A stretch of DNA of 64,000 nt from Salvelinus alpinus (Eukaryota; Chordata; Actinopteri; Salmoniformes; Salmonidae): the NCBI RefSeq assembly GCF_045679555.1, contig NC_092087.1, positions 81,276,901-81,340,900 on the forward strand, written 5' to 3'. The notes under the pieces were generated by a model. The model was not told where the DNA came from, searched no databases, and saw only the letters and a program-made list of their open reading frames with translations. Below are positions 12,268-27,700 of this stretch, in pieces; the stretch's first letter is position 1, and each line of letters begins with the position of its first letter. The position numbers were made by a program, and so were the translations under genes.

Positions 12268-12273
12268 AATAAA
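12268..12273 (+). terminator. Poly(A) signal of the rnf122-like gene
   Basis: AATAAA about 1.4 kb after the stop codon, followed within 30 bp by a T/GT-rich stretch (CTCTCTGTGGTGC). It is the best 3' end signal before the convergent pdcd11 signal. Confidence 0.65.
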
Positions 12274-12358
12274 ATATGTATCCTCTCTGTGGTGCATCTT
12301 CTGTAAATGAGTAGTAGATGGTATATCAGAAATGATCAGTTCAGGTTATTTACTGTTA

Positions 12359-12364
12359 TTTATT
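12359..12364 (-). terminator. pdcd11: Poly(A) signal of pdcd11
   Basis: TTTATT on the plus strand (AATAAA on the minus), 360 bp beyond the pdcd11 stop codon. It faces the opposing AATAAA at 12268 across 85 bp. Confidence 0.55.
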
Positions 12365-12723
12365 TGATTACAAAATGATAGTCATTCTATTCAGTCAGGT
12401 CAGCGTGCCTTTTCATCCATACATACACAAAAAAGTCCATTTAGTTTAAATTATGCCATTTATCCAAAATGGGTTAAAACGACCAGGTAGAATGACCTCC
12501 CACATTTCCAGGTCCATATCATGTGTGACATGTCACCATTTGAAAGCTCTCAAGCAATTAACAAATGTCTTCTCTGAATATCCAACAGCAGGGTGTGTAT
12601 CTGTGTGGCTACATCTGTGCTACATCAGGTCAGGCTTCCCCTTGAGCTCCTTGCCAATTTGCTTCTTTTCCCACAGTTACACAACAGCTGTTGGAAAATC
12701 CCCAAAACATGACGTGTGTCTCT

Positions 12724-15700
12724 CTATCTGGCGGCCTCTGTCCCTTTAGACTCCACGTACTCCAGAGCCTTCTCCTTGACAGCCTGGATGCTCTCTGGCG
12801 TGCCGTTCTTCTTCTCATACGCCAGGTAACGCTTGAAGAAGAACTTGATCCTCTTCACCGCCACACTCAGGTGGATCACACGGTCAAACACAGCCCTGAA
12901 CACAGGAAACAGGATGTTAGACCAGGTCACATGACAGGAAACACCTTGCTACCAATGACAGTGCATTCAGAAATTATTCAGACCCCTTGACCTTTTCCAC
13001 ATTTTATTACGTTACAGCCTCATTCTAAAATGAAATAAAAATACCTCAATCTACACACAATACACCATAATGACAATGTTTGCAAATTTATAAAATAAAA
13101 AATGAAATATCACATAAGTATTCAGACTCTTTACTCAGTACTTTGTTGAAGCACCTTTGGCAGCGATTACAGCCTCGAGTCTTCTTGAGTATGACACTAC
13201 AAGCTTGGCACACCTTTATTTGTGGAGTTTCTCCCATTCTTCTCTGAAGATCCTCTCAAGCTCTGTCAGGTTGGATGGGGAGCATCACTGCAAAGCTATT
13301 TTCAGGTCTCTCCAGAGATGTTCGATCGGGCACAAATCCGGGCCACTCAAGGACATTCAGAGACTTGTCCCGAAGCCAATCCTGCGTTGTCTTGGCTGTG
13401 TGCTCAGGGTCGTTGTCCTGTTGGAAGGTGAACCTTTGCCCCAGTCTGAGGTCCTGAGCGCTCTGGAACAGGTTTTCATCAAGGATCTCTCTGTACTTTG
13501 CTCCGTTCATCTTTCCCTCGATCCTGACTAGTCTCCCAGTCCCATTCCTCTGAAAAACATCCCCACAGCATGATGCTGACACCACCATGCTTCACCGTAG
13601 GGATGGCGCCAGGTTTCCTCCAGACATCCCGCTTGGCATTCAGGCCAAAGAGTTCAGTCTTGGTTTCATCAGACCAGAGAATCTTGTTTCTCATGGTCTG
13701 AGAATCACTTAGGTGCCTTTTGGCAAACTCCAAGCGGGCCATCATGTGCCTTTTACCTTCAATGCTGCATAAATGTTTTGGTACCCTTCTCCAGATCTGT
13801 GCCTCGACACAATCCTGTCTCGGAGTTCCACGGACAATTCCTTTGACCTAATGGCTTGGTGTTTGCTCTGACATACACTGTCAACTGTGGGACCTTATAT
13901 AGACAGGTGTGTGCCTTTCCAAATCATGTCCAATCAATTGAATTTACCACAGGTGGACTCCAATCAAGTTGTATAAACATATCAAGGATGATCAATGGAA
14001 ACAGGATGCACCTGAGCTCAATTTCGAGTGTCATAGCAAAGGGTCTGAATAATTATGTAAATAAGGTATTTCTGTTTTTTAGTTTGAATAAACGTGCAAA
14101 AAATATTTCCTAGACTAAAGTTGATCATATTTAATATTCAAATATGACATGTTTTCATAAATGAAATATTACCGGGTTAGCCTGGTCCCAGATGTGTTGG
14201 TGCTTTATTGCCAACTCCTATGGTCATTGTCACACCAAACAAACCTGGGATCAGGCTATTCCAACGTCATTTCGTAAAGAAAACAAAACCAGTGAGGTGC
14301 CGTCGGGCTCACTCACCGGACTTCCTTCTGGGAGCCGTGTTTGACCATGAGGTCTATGAAGACGGACCACAGGTCGGTGCGTTTGGGGTAGCTGGTCAGG
14401 ATCCTGTCCAACATGGTCTTTCCTCGCTCTACGTCTCCGTAGCGGAACTCCAGCTGGGCAAACTTCGCTATCAGATCCACATCTGAAGAGGACGACGACG
14501 GCGGAGAAGGTTAACATGGAGATACTGTACGTAAGGTGTTAGTACCTTTTTGACTCTAAGATTCAAAAACGTACTAACTAAGAGCTGTCAACCTGGACAA
14601 ATGACTTGGTGAGTAGATCTGTTGAAAGATAAACAGACTGAGTAGAATCAGGACAGGAAAGATTGGCGTAAGCAATACAGCCAACATTCCACAAGATGGC
14701 GCAATTGCCACCTTTATATCAATCCAACCCAGTGTCCAATAGGAGCTAGAGGTCGCATAGGGAATGTGTTGAGGTATGGGGCTCCCAAAAGGTGTGTATG
14801 AGTCCTAAAGGTGATAACAGGGGCCTTACTGTCTTTGTTAGGCAGGCTCTTGATGGCCCTCTGTAGCAGGGCGCTGGCCGCGTCACTCTGACCCTGCTGA
14901 AGCAGGAAGGTCCCGTAGCTCAGCCACACAGCCTTCTCCTGACGGAACCGCTTCACCATGGTCTTGTACAGACCTTCCGCCTCCTACACACACATAGATA
15001 CACACAATTGATGAGAACCTACTCCAAACCGTACCAGTAAAAACAGTGAGCTAGCAGGACCATTCAACAGAAAAAAACGTACAAGAAGCTCAGAAAAAAA
15101 CTCCAAATACAACATCTAATGTGCTCTAATACGACACGAGTAAATACGTGAAGTATATCACTTTTTTCATTGAGGAATGTTAGCCATTTTAATGAATGTT
15201 TGTGAGCCCTGGCAGTAAGCTACCTTAGTCTTCTGACACTTGGCGTAGATGTCAGCCAGCTGCTGGTAGACGGGCATGGGTTCACAATACTGCACGGCTC
15301 GCTCAAACACCTTCTGAAGACTCTCCTCTGTCCCATACAGGTTCTCAAGGTTCAACAGAGCCACCCACACATTCAGCTTCTCCTGCTCTTCTCTGAGGGA
15401 GAACACACGCGTGTTATAGAATGCATACGTTATACACCCTTTCCTTCCTTCACTCTTTTTTTGGCGATACATTTTTGTAAGAATTATTTGATGACAGACA
15501 GGATACAGACATTACACGCTAGGGCTTTTCATTTTTTATATCTTTTTTTTAAAGGCGGTATGATGGTATTTTATGTATTTGAATAATAAAAGTTCTAAAT
15601 TTGCTTTATGAGTAGTGCGCTACCCTAGGGTGGCAACACATACATCCGAAGGGGTTTCAAATGGGTCTTTCTACATTCTGATTGTTTAATACTGTTCAAT

Positions 15701-18700
15701 TCAACCAAAATATTTGTCTATATTTTTCTACATTTCTGTATTTCCTGCACTAATTTGAGATCATTTCCATACTGCCACGTAGGGCTGCACGATACGGGCA
15801 AACAATCTAGGCCTTATTTTGAACCAAATGTTGCAACTGCGATTTGACTTGCAATTCAGAGCAAAACACTTGGGTGGACTGTTGGAATCATGGAAATACA
15901 ATGATTACTCTAATTCTATAGATAGAATATAATAGTGGGCACTTTGAATAGTGTTGATTGACATGACAACGAATTAAAATGCCAGGGAGGAGTTATTGTG
16001 ACAGGGTAGGAACCAAAGTGTTGACAAGTGTCTCCTTGGGGACCCTATAATCTTTGGCTACATTGAATGTTTTCTTTAAGCTACTTAATTTAGCTAACAT
16101 ATTCATGCTTAGCGTATTCCTCTCTGATTTAGAAGATACTGTTGATACTGAAGATACACGTATTATCAGGCTGTATAGCTGATTACGTTTGCTCTGACTC
16201 AGGACATTTATTAGCTAGCTAGCCAGCTAACTAGGGATTAGCATTAGCGGCAAATAAGATTAAGGCCCAACTTGCTAAGAAAAGACAAACTAGCTGTTTG
16301 CAGATGTAAGAAACAAAAACGAATAGTGTAATTATAGAACGCTAGTGGATTTATATTAAGAAGCAAAGTGAAAACAGCATCATTGTCATCAACATCGTTG
16401 CATTCGACCATGTAGAGACTGAACTCAAGTGTCTCGTGGTCGAGGAACAACAAATGCGCTCCTTGAGTGACAGGGGGCGGGGCTCGGTCCGTGGAAACGG
16501 TCATGGAGCGAGAGAGAGAGCAGAGAGATGACCCAAGTAGCGAAGTAAACTATAAAACTGGACATTACACACAGGGTATCACATTTAACAAACCAAACAT
16601 TCAAATACCGTTTTAGAAGGTCAAGTTAAAAAAACAAACCGGTCCGTGCATCAATACCGGTACATCATAAAATACGGTACACTGCCCAGCCCTAGTCAAC
16701 ACATTCATATCCCCCCACGCCAACCCACCCACAGGACCCGCTTTCCTCTTCGCGTTGTCCGCCCCCCCAGCCTAGCTGCGCTGGTAGAATCCCCCCCAGT
16801 AGGACTGAGGGTTGCCAGAGCAACAGTGGGGCTGGGCGGGGCAGGTAGACTGCTCTCACACACCAATGACTCAAGCACCTCCAACTGTACAGCCAGAAAG
16901 CTGCTGAGGGCCTCCAGGCTGGGGCTGCAGCACTCAGAGAGCGACGACAGCACCGGCACAGGAGAACCCTCCAGAAGTAAGTGGTTGTTCCACTGGATAT
17001 CATAAGGTGAATGCACCAATTTGTAAGTCGCTCTGGATAAGAGCGTCTGCTAAATGACTTAAATGTAAATGTAAGTGGATCTAAGGAGCGCGTTATGAAC
17101 ATACACACCTGTCCCCACCCCACCACTAACCTGAAGGAGATAGTCTTCAGAGCCCTCTCAGCCACCGCTCTAGCCTGTTCTATCTGTGTGGCCTGCAGGT
17201 GGAAGGCCATGAATTGCAGCCATAGCAGAGAGCTGTTAGGGGAGCCTAGTAGCAGGCGCTCAAAGCTAGCCGCCGTCTGGGGTCGCAGGCCTGGGTCCAT
17301 CAGCTCCGTCTCAAGCTTGGTCAGGGCCTTCTCAGCCTCCCGCTTCTCCACCTCCTGCTCATGGTGAGACTTCTTCTGGGGCTGGGTGGACGAGGGGGAT
17401 GAAAGCAAGGAAAGAAGAAAATAAAAAAGGAAAGAAAGAAAGGATTTAGAGGAGAGTGGCAGTTCGAGAGAGATAGAGAAAGGTCATACAATACCAGTAC
17501 TATAAATAATCCAAGCGAGAGGTTAAACGTACACCTCCATGAACATTTGAGGCTGTACAGCCATTCTAGCCCTCATAGCAAATGCAACGCAAACATTCCT
17601 TTACTAAGTGATTTCCTTTAGTAGGTGCCACTCATAGTACAACCCCAGCATTACTCCTTACCTTGGTGTTCACCTCGTCGTCCTCCCCGTCGCTGGAGTC
17701 CTCCCCCCCCAGGGCAGCGGATGCTGGTTTCAGGCCGCTCAGCGCTGCATCCCAGGAGAACCCTCCGGTCACCTGCAGTCTGGCTGGCTGCACTGGGACG
17801 GGCTTCTCTACCTCCAACTTATTTTCCTCCTCCTCTTCTCTGAAGTACACCTCCACTCCGCTGTCGCTGTCCTCCCCTTTACCCTTCTTCCCCTTCTTCG
17901 TCTTCTTCTTCTTTGAAACAATTTCTGCAGTTCCCTGCGTTAAGACAGAAGATAAGTGATTATATGGATTAGACATTCCAGTCCCCAGTCAAACTGCTAG
18001 GGCAATCCAAGTTATACGGTGATCAATGCTTCCTCTATTCTGTGTAGTAGTATTAGTATCAGTGACATCACGGAAGAGGACAGGTTTCCTTTTAAAATAA
18101 CTTATTATCTAAATTGTATTACATGTATAATTTTTTTTATTAAAAGCACTCACACATCTCAGTTATCTTGTTGCAGGTGTCCTATCACTTTGTTTATTCA
18201 AACTAAAAAGGACTAGCTTGTATTTCACCCTCAGTGGGGTCACTAGAAACCAGAACCATCTGGTTTTCAGGCATCCAGCATCTCCAACGTAGCTTCCTCT
18301 ACCTCTGAAAACCGGATGTGGTGACCCCGCTCAGGCGTTTCTTTTTGACGCCTGCTACGTTAGATGACCTTGTATTAAGAAAAGAGGGACAAATAGACAC
18401 CTGTTTGCTCTCCGACTCTGTGCGTTTCCTCTTCTTGGTGGCGTCACGCTTCTCCTTGCCCTCTCCTGTCAGGCGCAGGTGCAGCCCCAGGGATTCTGGG
18501 AGCACGTCTGGTTTCCCAGTGTCCTCTTGGAGCAGAGACAGATCCACCAGTCCGTTTTCTTTGTCGATGCTGAGAGGAACAACACATTCGTGTTAAAAAC
18601 CAAAATGTAGAAACCTAAAAACTCCTACACATTGGTGCTCTTGTTTGCTCCATAATAACCCTGTGGGTCACAGACATGTTCAATAAAACAAATACATCTA

Positions 18701-21700
18701 GGTTATTACCCAAAAATATGACTAACAACTTCCTTGTTTTATGGAACACCCCAATTCTAGAATGAGATGGTCAGGAAGGGCCGACCTATTCCCCTAGCAG
18801 TGGTGGTGGGGTTGTACCAAATTATTGTAGGAGGGTCTTACCTGAGGATCTTGGTGGTGAGCAGTGTGACCTGTGGTACTTTCTTGGCATAGTCTTCGTG
18901 GCTAGCCACAAAGTACTTAGTGGCCTTCTGGAACTGGGCTCTGCCCTTTATGGATCTAGACAAACTGTCAAAAACAAAAAAGGCAACATTTTCAATTAGC
19001 TATATTACCATAGCAACAGCTTTTCTACGTTGTGTTTTCATAATCTTAATCGATCTTCAGGAAAAAGCGGCATGATAATTTCATATCTTCCCAGACCATT
19101 GTACATGTATACTAAAGGGACGGTGAATCTGAGCTATATTGTCTAAGCATAATACAGAAGCAATGAATACCTTACATGTATTTTTTAGTCATAGTTTCAT
19201 ATCTTTCCAGGACATTGTAAAGGTATGTCACTTTTTAAATAAAAGGGTTGGTTTCTATAAAGGGATAATGGACTGAGTTACCTAACAAAGACTCCATGTG
19301 CATTGACAGTCCTCATATAGCCTCTGACGATCTGCCCCTCTGACAGGTCTTCCAGAGACACAATCTCGGGGTCCTTGACTACCGAGGCCTTCTCTGGGTC
19401 CGTCCTGAAAGATAATTCAAATGATTCATTTAGAAAATGCCCTTTTCCACTGCTCAAAGCGCCTAACATAGATATATGATGATAGTTAGAATGGACCAGT
19501 GGAATAGAGGAGAAGAATGAAGAGAGAGACGTGTATAGGGTTGAATAGGGTGTCGTTATCGCTTTGGGAGTCATTTCCTAACACACTTGAACTCTTTAAT
19601 TCATTTTGTCCATGAAAACCAAGTCAGAGGGAATCGTACCTCGAAGAGCGGAGGGACAACTGCCATTTGCCATTCGCCTCTCCTACAATGCAGCACCTAG
19701 AGAGAGCACAAAAACATTAACACATTACTTAGTATAACCTTGAAATAACTTGAATTACATAAATAAAAGACCAGCTTTAGTAAGTTAACACTCCAAAACC
19801 ATTTTAACTTGACTAACTTTTAGACTGGTCCAGTTAGCCTTTAACCCAGGTTTAAAGTGAGCCACTGACCTGACCAGCTGGCCCTTGCTGTACCGCTCCA
19901 GAGGTTTTCGCTTATATTTGTCGGCCAGGTCCTCCATGGCAACCGTTCCCATGGCGCTGAATGGCAGCTTCACCAGCAGACCCAGGTTGGGATCTAGCTT
20001 CTGCACCAACCCCATGATTACATGGCCCTTCTCCAACTTGTGTACACCTGACAGTGATTGTCAACCAACACCACGAGTGAGTAAATGCAACCACAACATA
20101 GCGAGAGAGCTGTTATGGCGAGTTGACATGTCTGTATTGACGGTTCAAAGTTTAAAAGTTGGTTATGCGCTGATATTTCTGGATTGGTGGTTAGAAGGGC
20201 CTATTTTCAATGTACTGATGTTTAGAAGGCTCTATGTAATATTCTATGTAATATTGGTGGTTGGAAGGGTCTTATATTCACTCTATTGACGGTTAGAAGA
20301 GGGTTGTGCTTCTTGTATTTATTTAGTGCTCTTACCATTGAGAGACAATGAGAGGCGTGAGGGCTTGGAGGAGCTGACTGTCACCACCTTAGCACTGACT
20401 GCCTGGCCCAACTTGAACAGCTTCTCTGGGTGTTTGGCATCCTGAATAATTAAAATAAAAAATGATTTCAGTGAACCTATTAGGGTGAACACAGATCCAT
20501 ACGGTATAAGGGACATCTGAGGGATGACACCATCTTCATTTGACAGTTTTACAAAAATGTCTTGAGGTTTGAGGGAAATCCCCATAGAAGGAATGAGAAA
20601 AACATTGAGAAAAACATTGAGTTAAGTGTATATAAAACATACTTCAGGGTCAGAGGTCATGGCCAGTTGTTCAACAGTTCCAGTTACTGACGGACCAGTA
20701 GTCACTTCTAGACACTTCCTCTTTGGAAAGTACTGAGGAAGAAATACACATTTAACACAACTAGTACTACTAAACATGTTTCACACATTCTGTATAACAA
20801 GTCACTTAACTTCAATTTCCGTTTGTTCAAACTCACCTTTGACACAAAGCAAATGACGTCGTCTCCGACCTGATAACGCTTCAGCTTCTCTTTGGTCTTG
20901 ACAGGCTTAACATCTGCGTCTTCTTTCAGGTTCCTGTGACCAGAGGGGGAAAGATGATCTAACAAGAAAGCAAAAAGGCACTATAATAACAGAATACGTT
21001 CTTCTAAATGTTCAGAACATTTACCTGGGAAGAAGTGTGAGTTCAGGCATGGAGTAAGTGAAGTTGCGATGGGAGAACGGCAAGAACCTAAAAAAAAGAA
21101 AGACAATATATATTTGCAACTCTAAAATAACGCAGATATTTCAAACAGAATACCTGTAATTCAGAAATATCCTTCAAATCATTGAACTATATAACAAAAT
21201 GTGGCTACTTAAATCTATTAATATATTGTTATCCTTACCTGTGACTGTTGCCCTCCCGTCCTCCGATGACCCGGGCTGTGACCTCACTTCCTATCTTGAG
21301 GAGGGACGTGGGGAACGTTCCCACGCACACCACTTCCTGTATCTCGGACACGTGCACGCACCCCGTGCTCCCGTCCTCTAGCGTCACCAGCACACACGTA
21401 GGCTTCACTTTCTTCACCTTCCCCTTGACCACGTCGCCGTAGCGATACGTGCCCTTCGACCCCTTGGAGTCAGAGATTAATCTCTTGCGTTCGGGCGGGG
21501 CGAGTTCCCAGGACACTAGGGGGAGCCCTTCTAGTTCCTCGCAGCTGGATTTGGTGACGGTGACCGTCAGGGTTTTACCGGCGGTCAGTTTCTCAGAGTC
21601 GAAGCGGAAAGTTTCGTTGGGGTGATTGGTGGTTTGGATGACCGTCAGTTGGGCCGTGTCGCCCAATGAGATGACGGCAAAGTCGCGGTCGACGTGATGC

Positions 21701-24700
21701 ACAGTGGCAGTGTGTGTGGACCCTGCCTCCACCTATAAGGACACAGGTTATGAACTATCAAGATTTGAAGGCTTTTCAAAGTGGAAAAGATTGTTTAGTC
21801 CATAAGGGTGCAGGGAGTTTCAACTTGAGGGATAATACAGATCTATTGCGTTGAATGTTTTCAAAAAATGTTTTACCAAATTAACCACTATTGACTTTTC
21901 AGCCACCCAACCACTCATAAAGAAGCTTCACGTAGTCACAAATGATACTGGCTATAGTAAGGCAGTGTTCCAAACACACTATATAGGAACTAGGGTGTCA
22001 CTTGCGATGCAGCCTTGTACCCACCTCTTGCCTCTTGCCGGTCAGTTTCGTCAAGAGGGACACGTAGACTTGAGAGGTCACGAGGTCAACGTGGAGGATT
22101 ACCGGCATGCACTTCTGTCCCGTCGCCAACTTACCTGAAACATTACACACATTTAGTTTACATTATAACTATGATGTAACAGTCAAAACATTCCCCATGT
22201 GTCACACTCAAAAGATTCCTCATGTTGTGTCTGGTAGAAGGGTAAACAAAGCTCTATTATTGGGTTCGTCGCAATGACTAAGGTGTAACAGTCAAAAGAT
22301 TCCCCATATTATGTCTGGTAGAAGTTCCACTGGGTACAGGGTCAATTCCATGTAAATTCAGTCAATGCAGGAGTTACAATTGTAATTTCAATTAACTTCC
22401 TGAATTGAAAGGGGATTGAGCCTAAATCTGATTGGACATATAGTGAATACTCACCCGGCGCATGGTCCTTGGTGGCCAGTACGGTGGCTGCGCTGAGTTC
22501 GTCTGACTTGAAGGTGACACTCCCATCCTCCCTCACCTCGTCTACGCTCATCTTCATCTTCTGGCCTATGGTCACCGCAGACAGCTGCTGGAGTAGGTCA
22601 GAGTCACCTGTCAGAGACAGAGGTAGGAGAGAGGAGGAACAAGAGAAAAGAGAGAGTTAAAGCTAACTCTTAGCATAATAATTTTGATCAATTTACATTT
22701 ATTGGAATAGCATTTTTGAACCTACTAGGAAAAGGGAACTTAGTAAACATAAGAAAACAAATAGTTCCTAGAACAGTTGACAACAACGTTACAACTCAAC
22801 ACACCTCTGTTGGCCATCATCTCCATCACGGCCTTCCTCTCCTGCAGGCCTCGAATCAGCCTGGCCTGGCCGTCTCTCTCAGGGGAGGTGACCTCTGACA
22901 CCTTGAGACTGACCAGGAACCTGTGCTTCTCCTCGTCCAAGTTGGTCACCCTGGCAACCACCGTATGGCCCAGCTGGAAGTGAGCCGCCGTGTCGCTGAC
23001 GAACTTGTCACTTATGGCCTAGAGGAGAAAGAGTACGTCAATATAAATTATTCTATACTAATGGCTTTTAGACAATGTTATTGATGATTTGAAGGAGCTG
23101 CAAAAATTCTACAAAGAGACGAAACCTGAAAAATATTCTGCTCCGATTGGGTTTCTTTGGTCCACCATATGGTTGAGCTTCAGATCCTTATGGATCTTTG
23201 TCAGGGTGATTATACCTTTTCAACAAACTGCATAATATATTCTTAGCTAACACCCATTGACCCCTACTAACTCCCATTGACCCCTACTAACTCCCATTGA
23301 CCCCTACTAACTCTTAGTACATTCCAATTTACTCCCACTAACTCCAATTGACTGTGGCTAACTCCCACCAGTAACTCCTTCCCTACTAACTCACCGCTTT
23401 AGGGGCCAGGCCAACCAGGCCATAGGGGAACTCCACAAACACTCCGTAGGGCATGATGTTCTTGACCCAGCCAATCAGCTGCACCCCAACTGTGATGTCA
23501 GAGAACTCCTTAGCCACCACACCCCCCTCCTCCAGGAATGACTTCACAGTGGGCTTTTTAGTCAGGGTCTTGAAACAGGCAGGGTTAAGGGAAAGGTACT
23601 GTGTAGTCGTAGTACAGTAAAAAGTGGTTACGATGTCCTTTAGTAAGAGGTAGTCGTTTCCTTGGTATCGCCACTACATTCTAAACACAACCACGGCAGC
23701 CAACCGCAATGGTGAGACGAACACAACATTCAGCCACACTGATGAGCGTTCTGTTATGTTTTGGGCTATGTGTCTGAAATCAATGTGTGAAGGTAAGTGA
23801 GCGATCTGAAGTTGAATAGGATACAATATTCTGTTTGTTCTTGCTGAGGCAGACAATGTTGGAGATGATGTCACCCTCTTGCAGCCCCTCCCACAGCAGT
23901 AGGCAGTTGGACACGTGGTCGGAGAGGTGCATCATGGGTAGCAAGGCGGTGGTCTCCTCTGGCAGAATGGACACCTCCAGACCGGTAAGGACTTTACTCA
24001 CCACCTTAACCTCCACTTTCTAAAACAATAAAAAAGACAAAAAAACAGAATGCAAAGATCAGTTTAGACTCCAAGCCAACAAGGGAGATTAACCTAACAC
24101 GTTTAACAACTGCATAGAACATGCAACTATATAAAAGAGAGACCATCTTCTTTTTCTTTTTTTTACAAATTCAGAAATGATTATATGTGTTAACAATATG
24201 AAAGGACGTGCTGCCATTTTCTTACCTTCCCAACCTCAAAGTCAAACTTGGGTTTAGGCGGTCCCTCAGTGTCTCCTCCTGCCACTGCCTTGAAGGAAAG
24301 AAGGAGCTTCTGCTTCTCCACGTCACAGTTCAGCACTTTAGCCTTCACCACCTGAATAGAACAGAGGACCACGGTAGCCATTAAGACTGTGTTTAGAAAG
24401 GCAGCCCAATTCTGATATTTTTTCCACTAATTGGTATTTTGACAATTAACATCAGACCTTTTCACATCAGATCTTTTTCAGATGTGACTGGTCAAAAGAC
24501 CAATTAGTGAAAAAAAGATCAGAATTGGGCTGTCTGTCTAAACTAAGACTTCCCTGTTTTGATACAGAAGTTTAACACAGAACCTTTTCTGACAAGGCAA
24601 ACTGATGGAAGAACCGTTCAGTTCAGTTAAAGAGACAGTTTTATGTCCAAGTTCAATAACTATCAGTAGGCTACTTCAAAAGTTATTCAAGAGGACAATT

Positions 24701-27700
24701 AGCCTATATCGCAAGTAGAACACAGAAAAACAACAACAAATCTACAACGCATAAGAATTATCAAGATACAGAAAAGTTCCAGGCAGCCATTTTGTTTCCC
24801 CTCACCTGTCCGACGTAGAACATGTTCTCAGGAACTATCACCGGCTCCGTGCTGAGCTCGTTGGGGGGCACTAGCCCCTTGACTTCGCCGTAGAAACAGA
24901 CGATGCAGCCAAAGTCCTTGACACAGACGATGAACCCGTGGGAGACGCGACCGCGGCGGGCATCTTCGTAGGTCAGGAACAGGGGGAGGGAGGAATCTAC
25001 CAGGGCCCTCTTCCTGGTTAGGGTCAGCTTCTTCTCCTGCGGGCACACCGACAACACCTGAGACAGAGGGATGGAGGGAAACCGTTTTAAAATAAGAGAT
25101 TAAACCGCAAACCAGACAAGCAAGCACAGAGTACGTTAAAACCTCTTATGGATCTCTACAGAACGGTGTTCCACCCGCGGGGCGGTTGAGCTAATGTGCG
25201 CTAATGCGATTAGCATGAGGTTGTAAGTAACAAGACAATTTCCCAGGACATAGACATATCTGATATTGGCAGAAAGCTTAAATTCTTGTTAATCTAACTG
25301 TACTGTCCAATTTACAGTAGCTATTACAGGGAAAGAATACCATGCTATTGTTTGAGGAGAGTGCACAGCTATGAACTTGAAAAGTTATTAATAAACCAAT
25401 TAGGCACATTTGGACAGTATTGACACAAGATTTTGAACAGAAATACAATGTTTCATTGGATCAATCTAAAACTTTGCACATACACTGCTGCTACCTAGTG
25501 GCCAAAATCTAAATTGCGCCTGGGCTGGAAAGACGATGGTACAAAAAAAGATCTAAGGTGTTATATTCTCCTACATTAATTTCACATTTCCACAAACTTC
25601 TAAGTGTTTCCTTTCAAATGGTATCAAGAATATGCATATCCTTGCTTCAGGTCCTGCGCTACAGGCCGTTAGATTTGGGTATGTCATTTTAGGCGAAAAA
25701 AAGGGTCAGATCCTTAGAAGACACCTTTTCATCTACTTATTAGGTATATTAACCTACACCTAATATTTGCTAAAGAGAATTATGAGTAGGTGTTTATTTC
25801 ATCAATGTTCCCCAAGGTTAAAGGTCACCACAGTTGACCCTTTCTAAAGGTGAGAGGTTACACAGTACTACTGACCCGGCACTTGATGGTCATGCCCACT
25901 GTGTACTTCTTCTCGGGGTTCTTGAGGATGATGTCAGAGAGGTGTGTCCGTGGAACCAGGCCTCTGATGTAGTCGGTCACCTTCACCATCATGCCATGGC
26001 TCTGGAGGGATGTCACCGTGCCCTGGGAGAGAGGGCGGACAAACTGGGTTAAAACACACGCCACTAGGAATGCACAATTCCCAGATGGAAGGTTCCTGGA
26101 ATCAGGAGCAAATCACCCAGAATCTCCCAAACTGGATTTCTAGAAAACCTAGGTTTTACCAGAATTTTGCCACCCTACACACGCGCTTTAATGGACTAAT
26201 GTGGTATATTTTTTTGAAGATCTTTCAGAGGTGTTGTGCGAGAGAGAGACAAACTAAAAATATAAAATATCTTACCTGAACAATCTGTCCAGGTTGGATG
26301 TCATGGTATCTTCTGAAGAACGGGGCATTAATGATGCTCCTATAGGAGAGACAGCAAGGTTACAAGCTGGAACAAACATACGTCCTTTAAAAGCTGGAAC
26401 AAACATACGTCCTTTACAAGCTGGAACAAACATACGTTCTTTCAAGATGTACTGAATGGAATTGAAAATGTCACACACATTTGCAACAGGGCTTTCACGC
26501 GCACACACTATTCAAAGTCAGGTTCGTGACCCCTAGTGGGGTTGCTTGGGAATTGTAGTGGGGTCACCCCAAACAGACAATTAAGAATACAGATTATTGT
26601 ATGGGACAATATACACACGTTTGAGAAAGATAACTTGAAAAATACTATTTTATTGAATTAATGTATTTATTGGTTCTCCTAATTTTGATAGAAAATATTG
26701 AATTGAAGGTTAAGTGTTGATGTAAACCATTAGATTTGGGGTGGGGGGGGGGGGGGGGGTCGCCAGAAATTCTGGCCAAGAAAATGAAATGAAAACATTT
26801 GAATACCACTGCACTATATGATGTCCATCCACACACGTCCATCCACACACACCACACTTACTGACGCAGGCTGACCAGGTGCACCTGCTCCATGGGGCTG
26901 AAGTCCATGATCCTACAGGTGTGTTCAGGCTTGGCCATGACACGGTTCAGGTTGAACACCTCCGTGGGCTCCTTCATGTGGTTCCTCTGGAGACGGGAGA
27001 AACGGACAGATCAAATCAAACCACTGCCACTAGGCCAGTCACAGACCACATTAGTCCACTTTCACTGGGCCAGGTCAAAACAGCCATGGGTTTGAGGTTT
27101 TGCATTGTTTTTAATGTTGGTTTGTCACATGATCCAAGGGGCATGGGCTCACCATCATGTTCTCACCATAGCCGATGAACTTCCTCATCCAAAACCGTCG
27201 CAATATTCTCTACAACATTGTCCTATAGTGGCTAATCCTTAGCATTTTGGCAGTAGTAAGGTGATCTACCAGGTCTACAAAGAGGGCCTTGGCTATAGTT
27301 AGTATGGTACACCAACAATATGGTCTACCAACAATAGGAAGTAACATGTACGAAGACCCGAGTTGGTACTTAAACTCACAATGCGTAACGCAAGTATGGT
27401 CTAACAACACGGACTCACATGTACAAACACCACAGTCTGGTCAGGCAGCTCCAGCATGGCTCCAGACAGGTGATGGAGAGCGGTCATCTTGCAGCCATGC
27501 GCCACCTCCCCTATCCTCTCAGTGGCCACCAGGTCCACGTCGGCCCCTGGCTGCAGCAGGTGGCTGCGCAGGGACAGGCCCACCAGCCGGGTGGACGGCT
27601 CCACATAAAGGACGCAGGCCTTCACCTGGGAGAGAAAGGGGCAAGAGGTCAAAGGTCAATAGAGGTAAACTGAATGTAATGTCTAAACTAGATTACAGTC

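Noticed and set aside
16692-17408. 238-codon minus-strand frame
   Set aside because: It is pdcd11 exon 17131-17381 with read-through past a good donor into the intron. Only the exon part aligns with the family.
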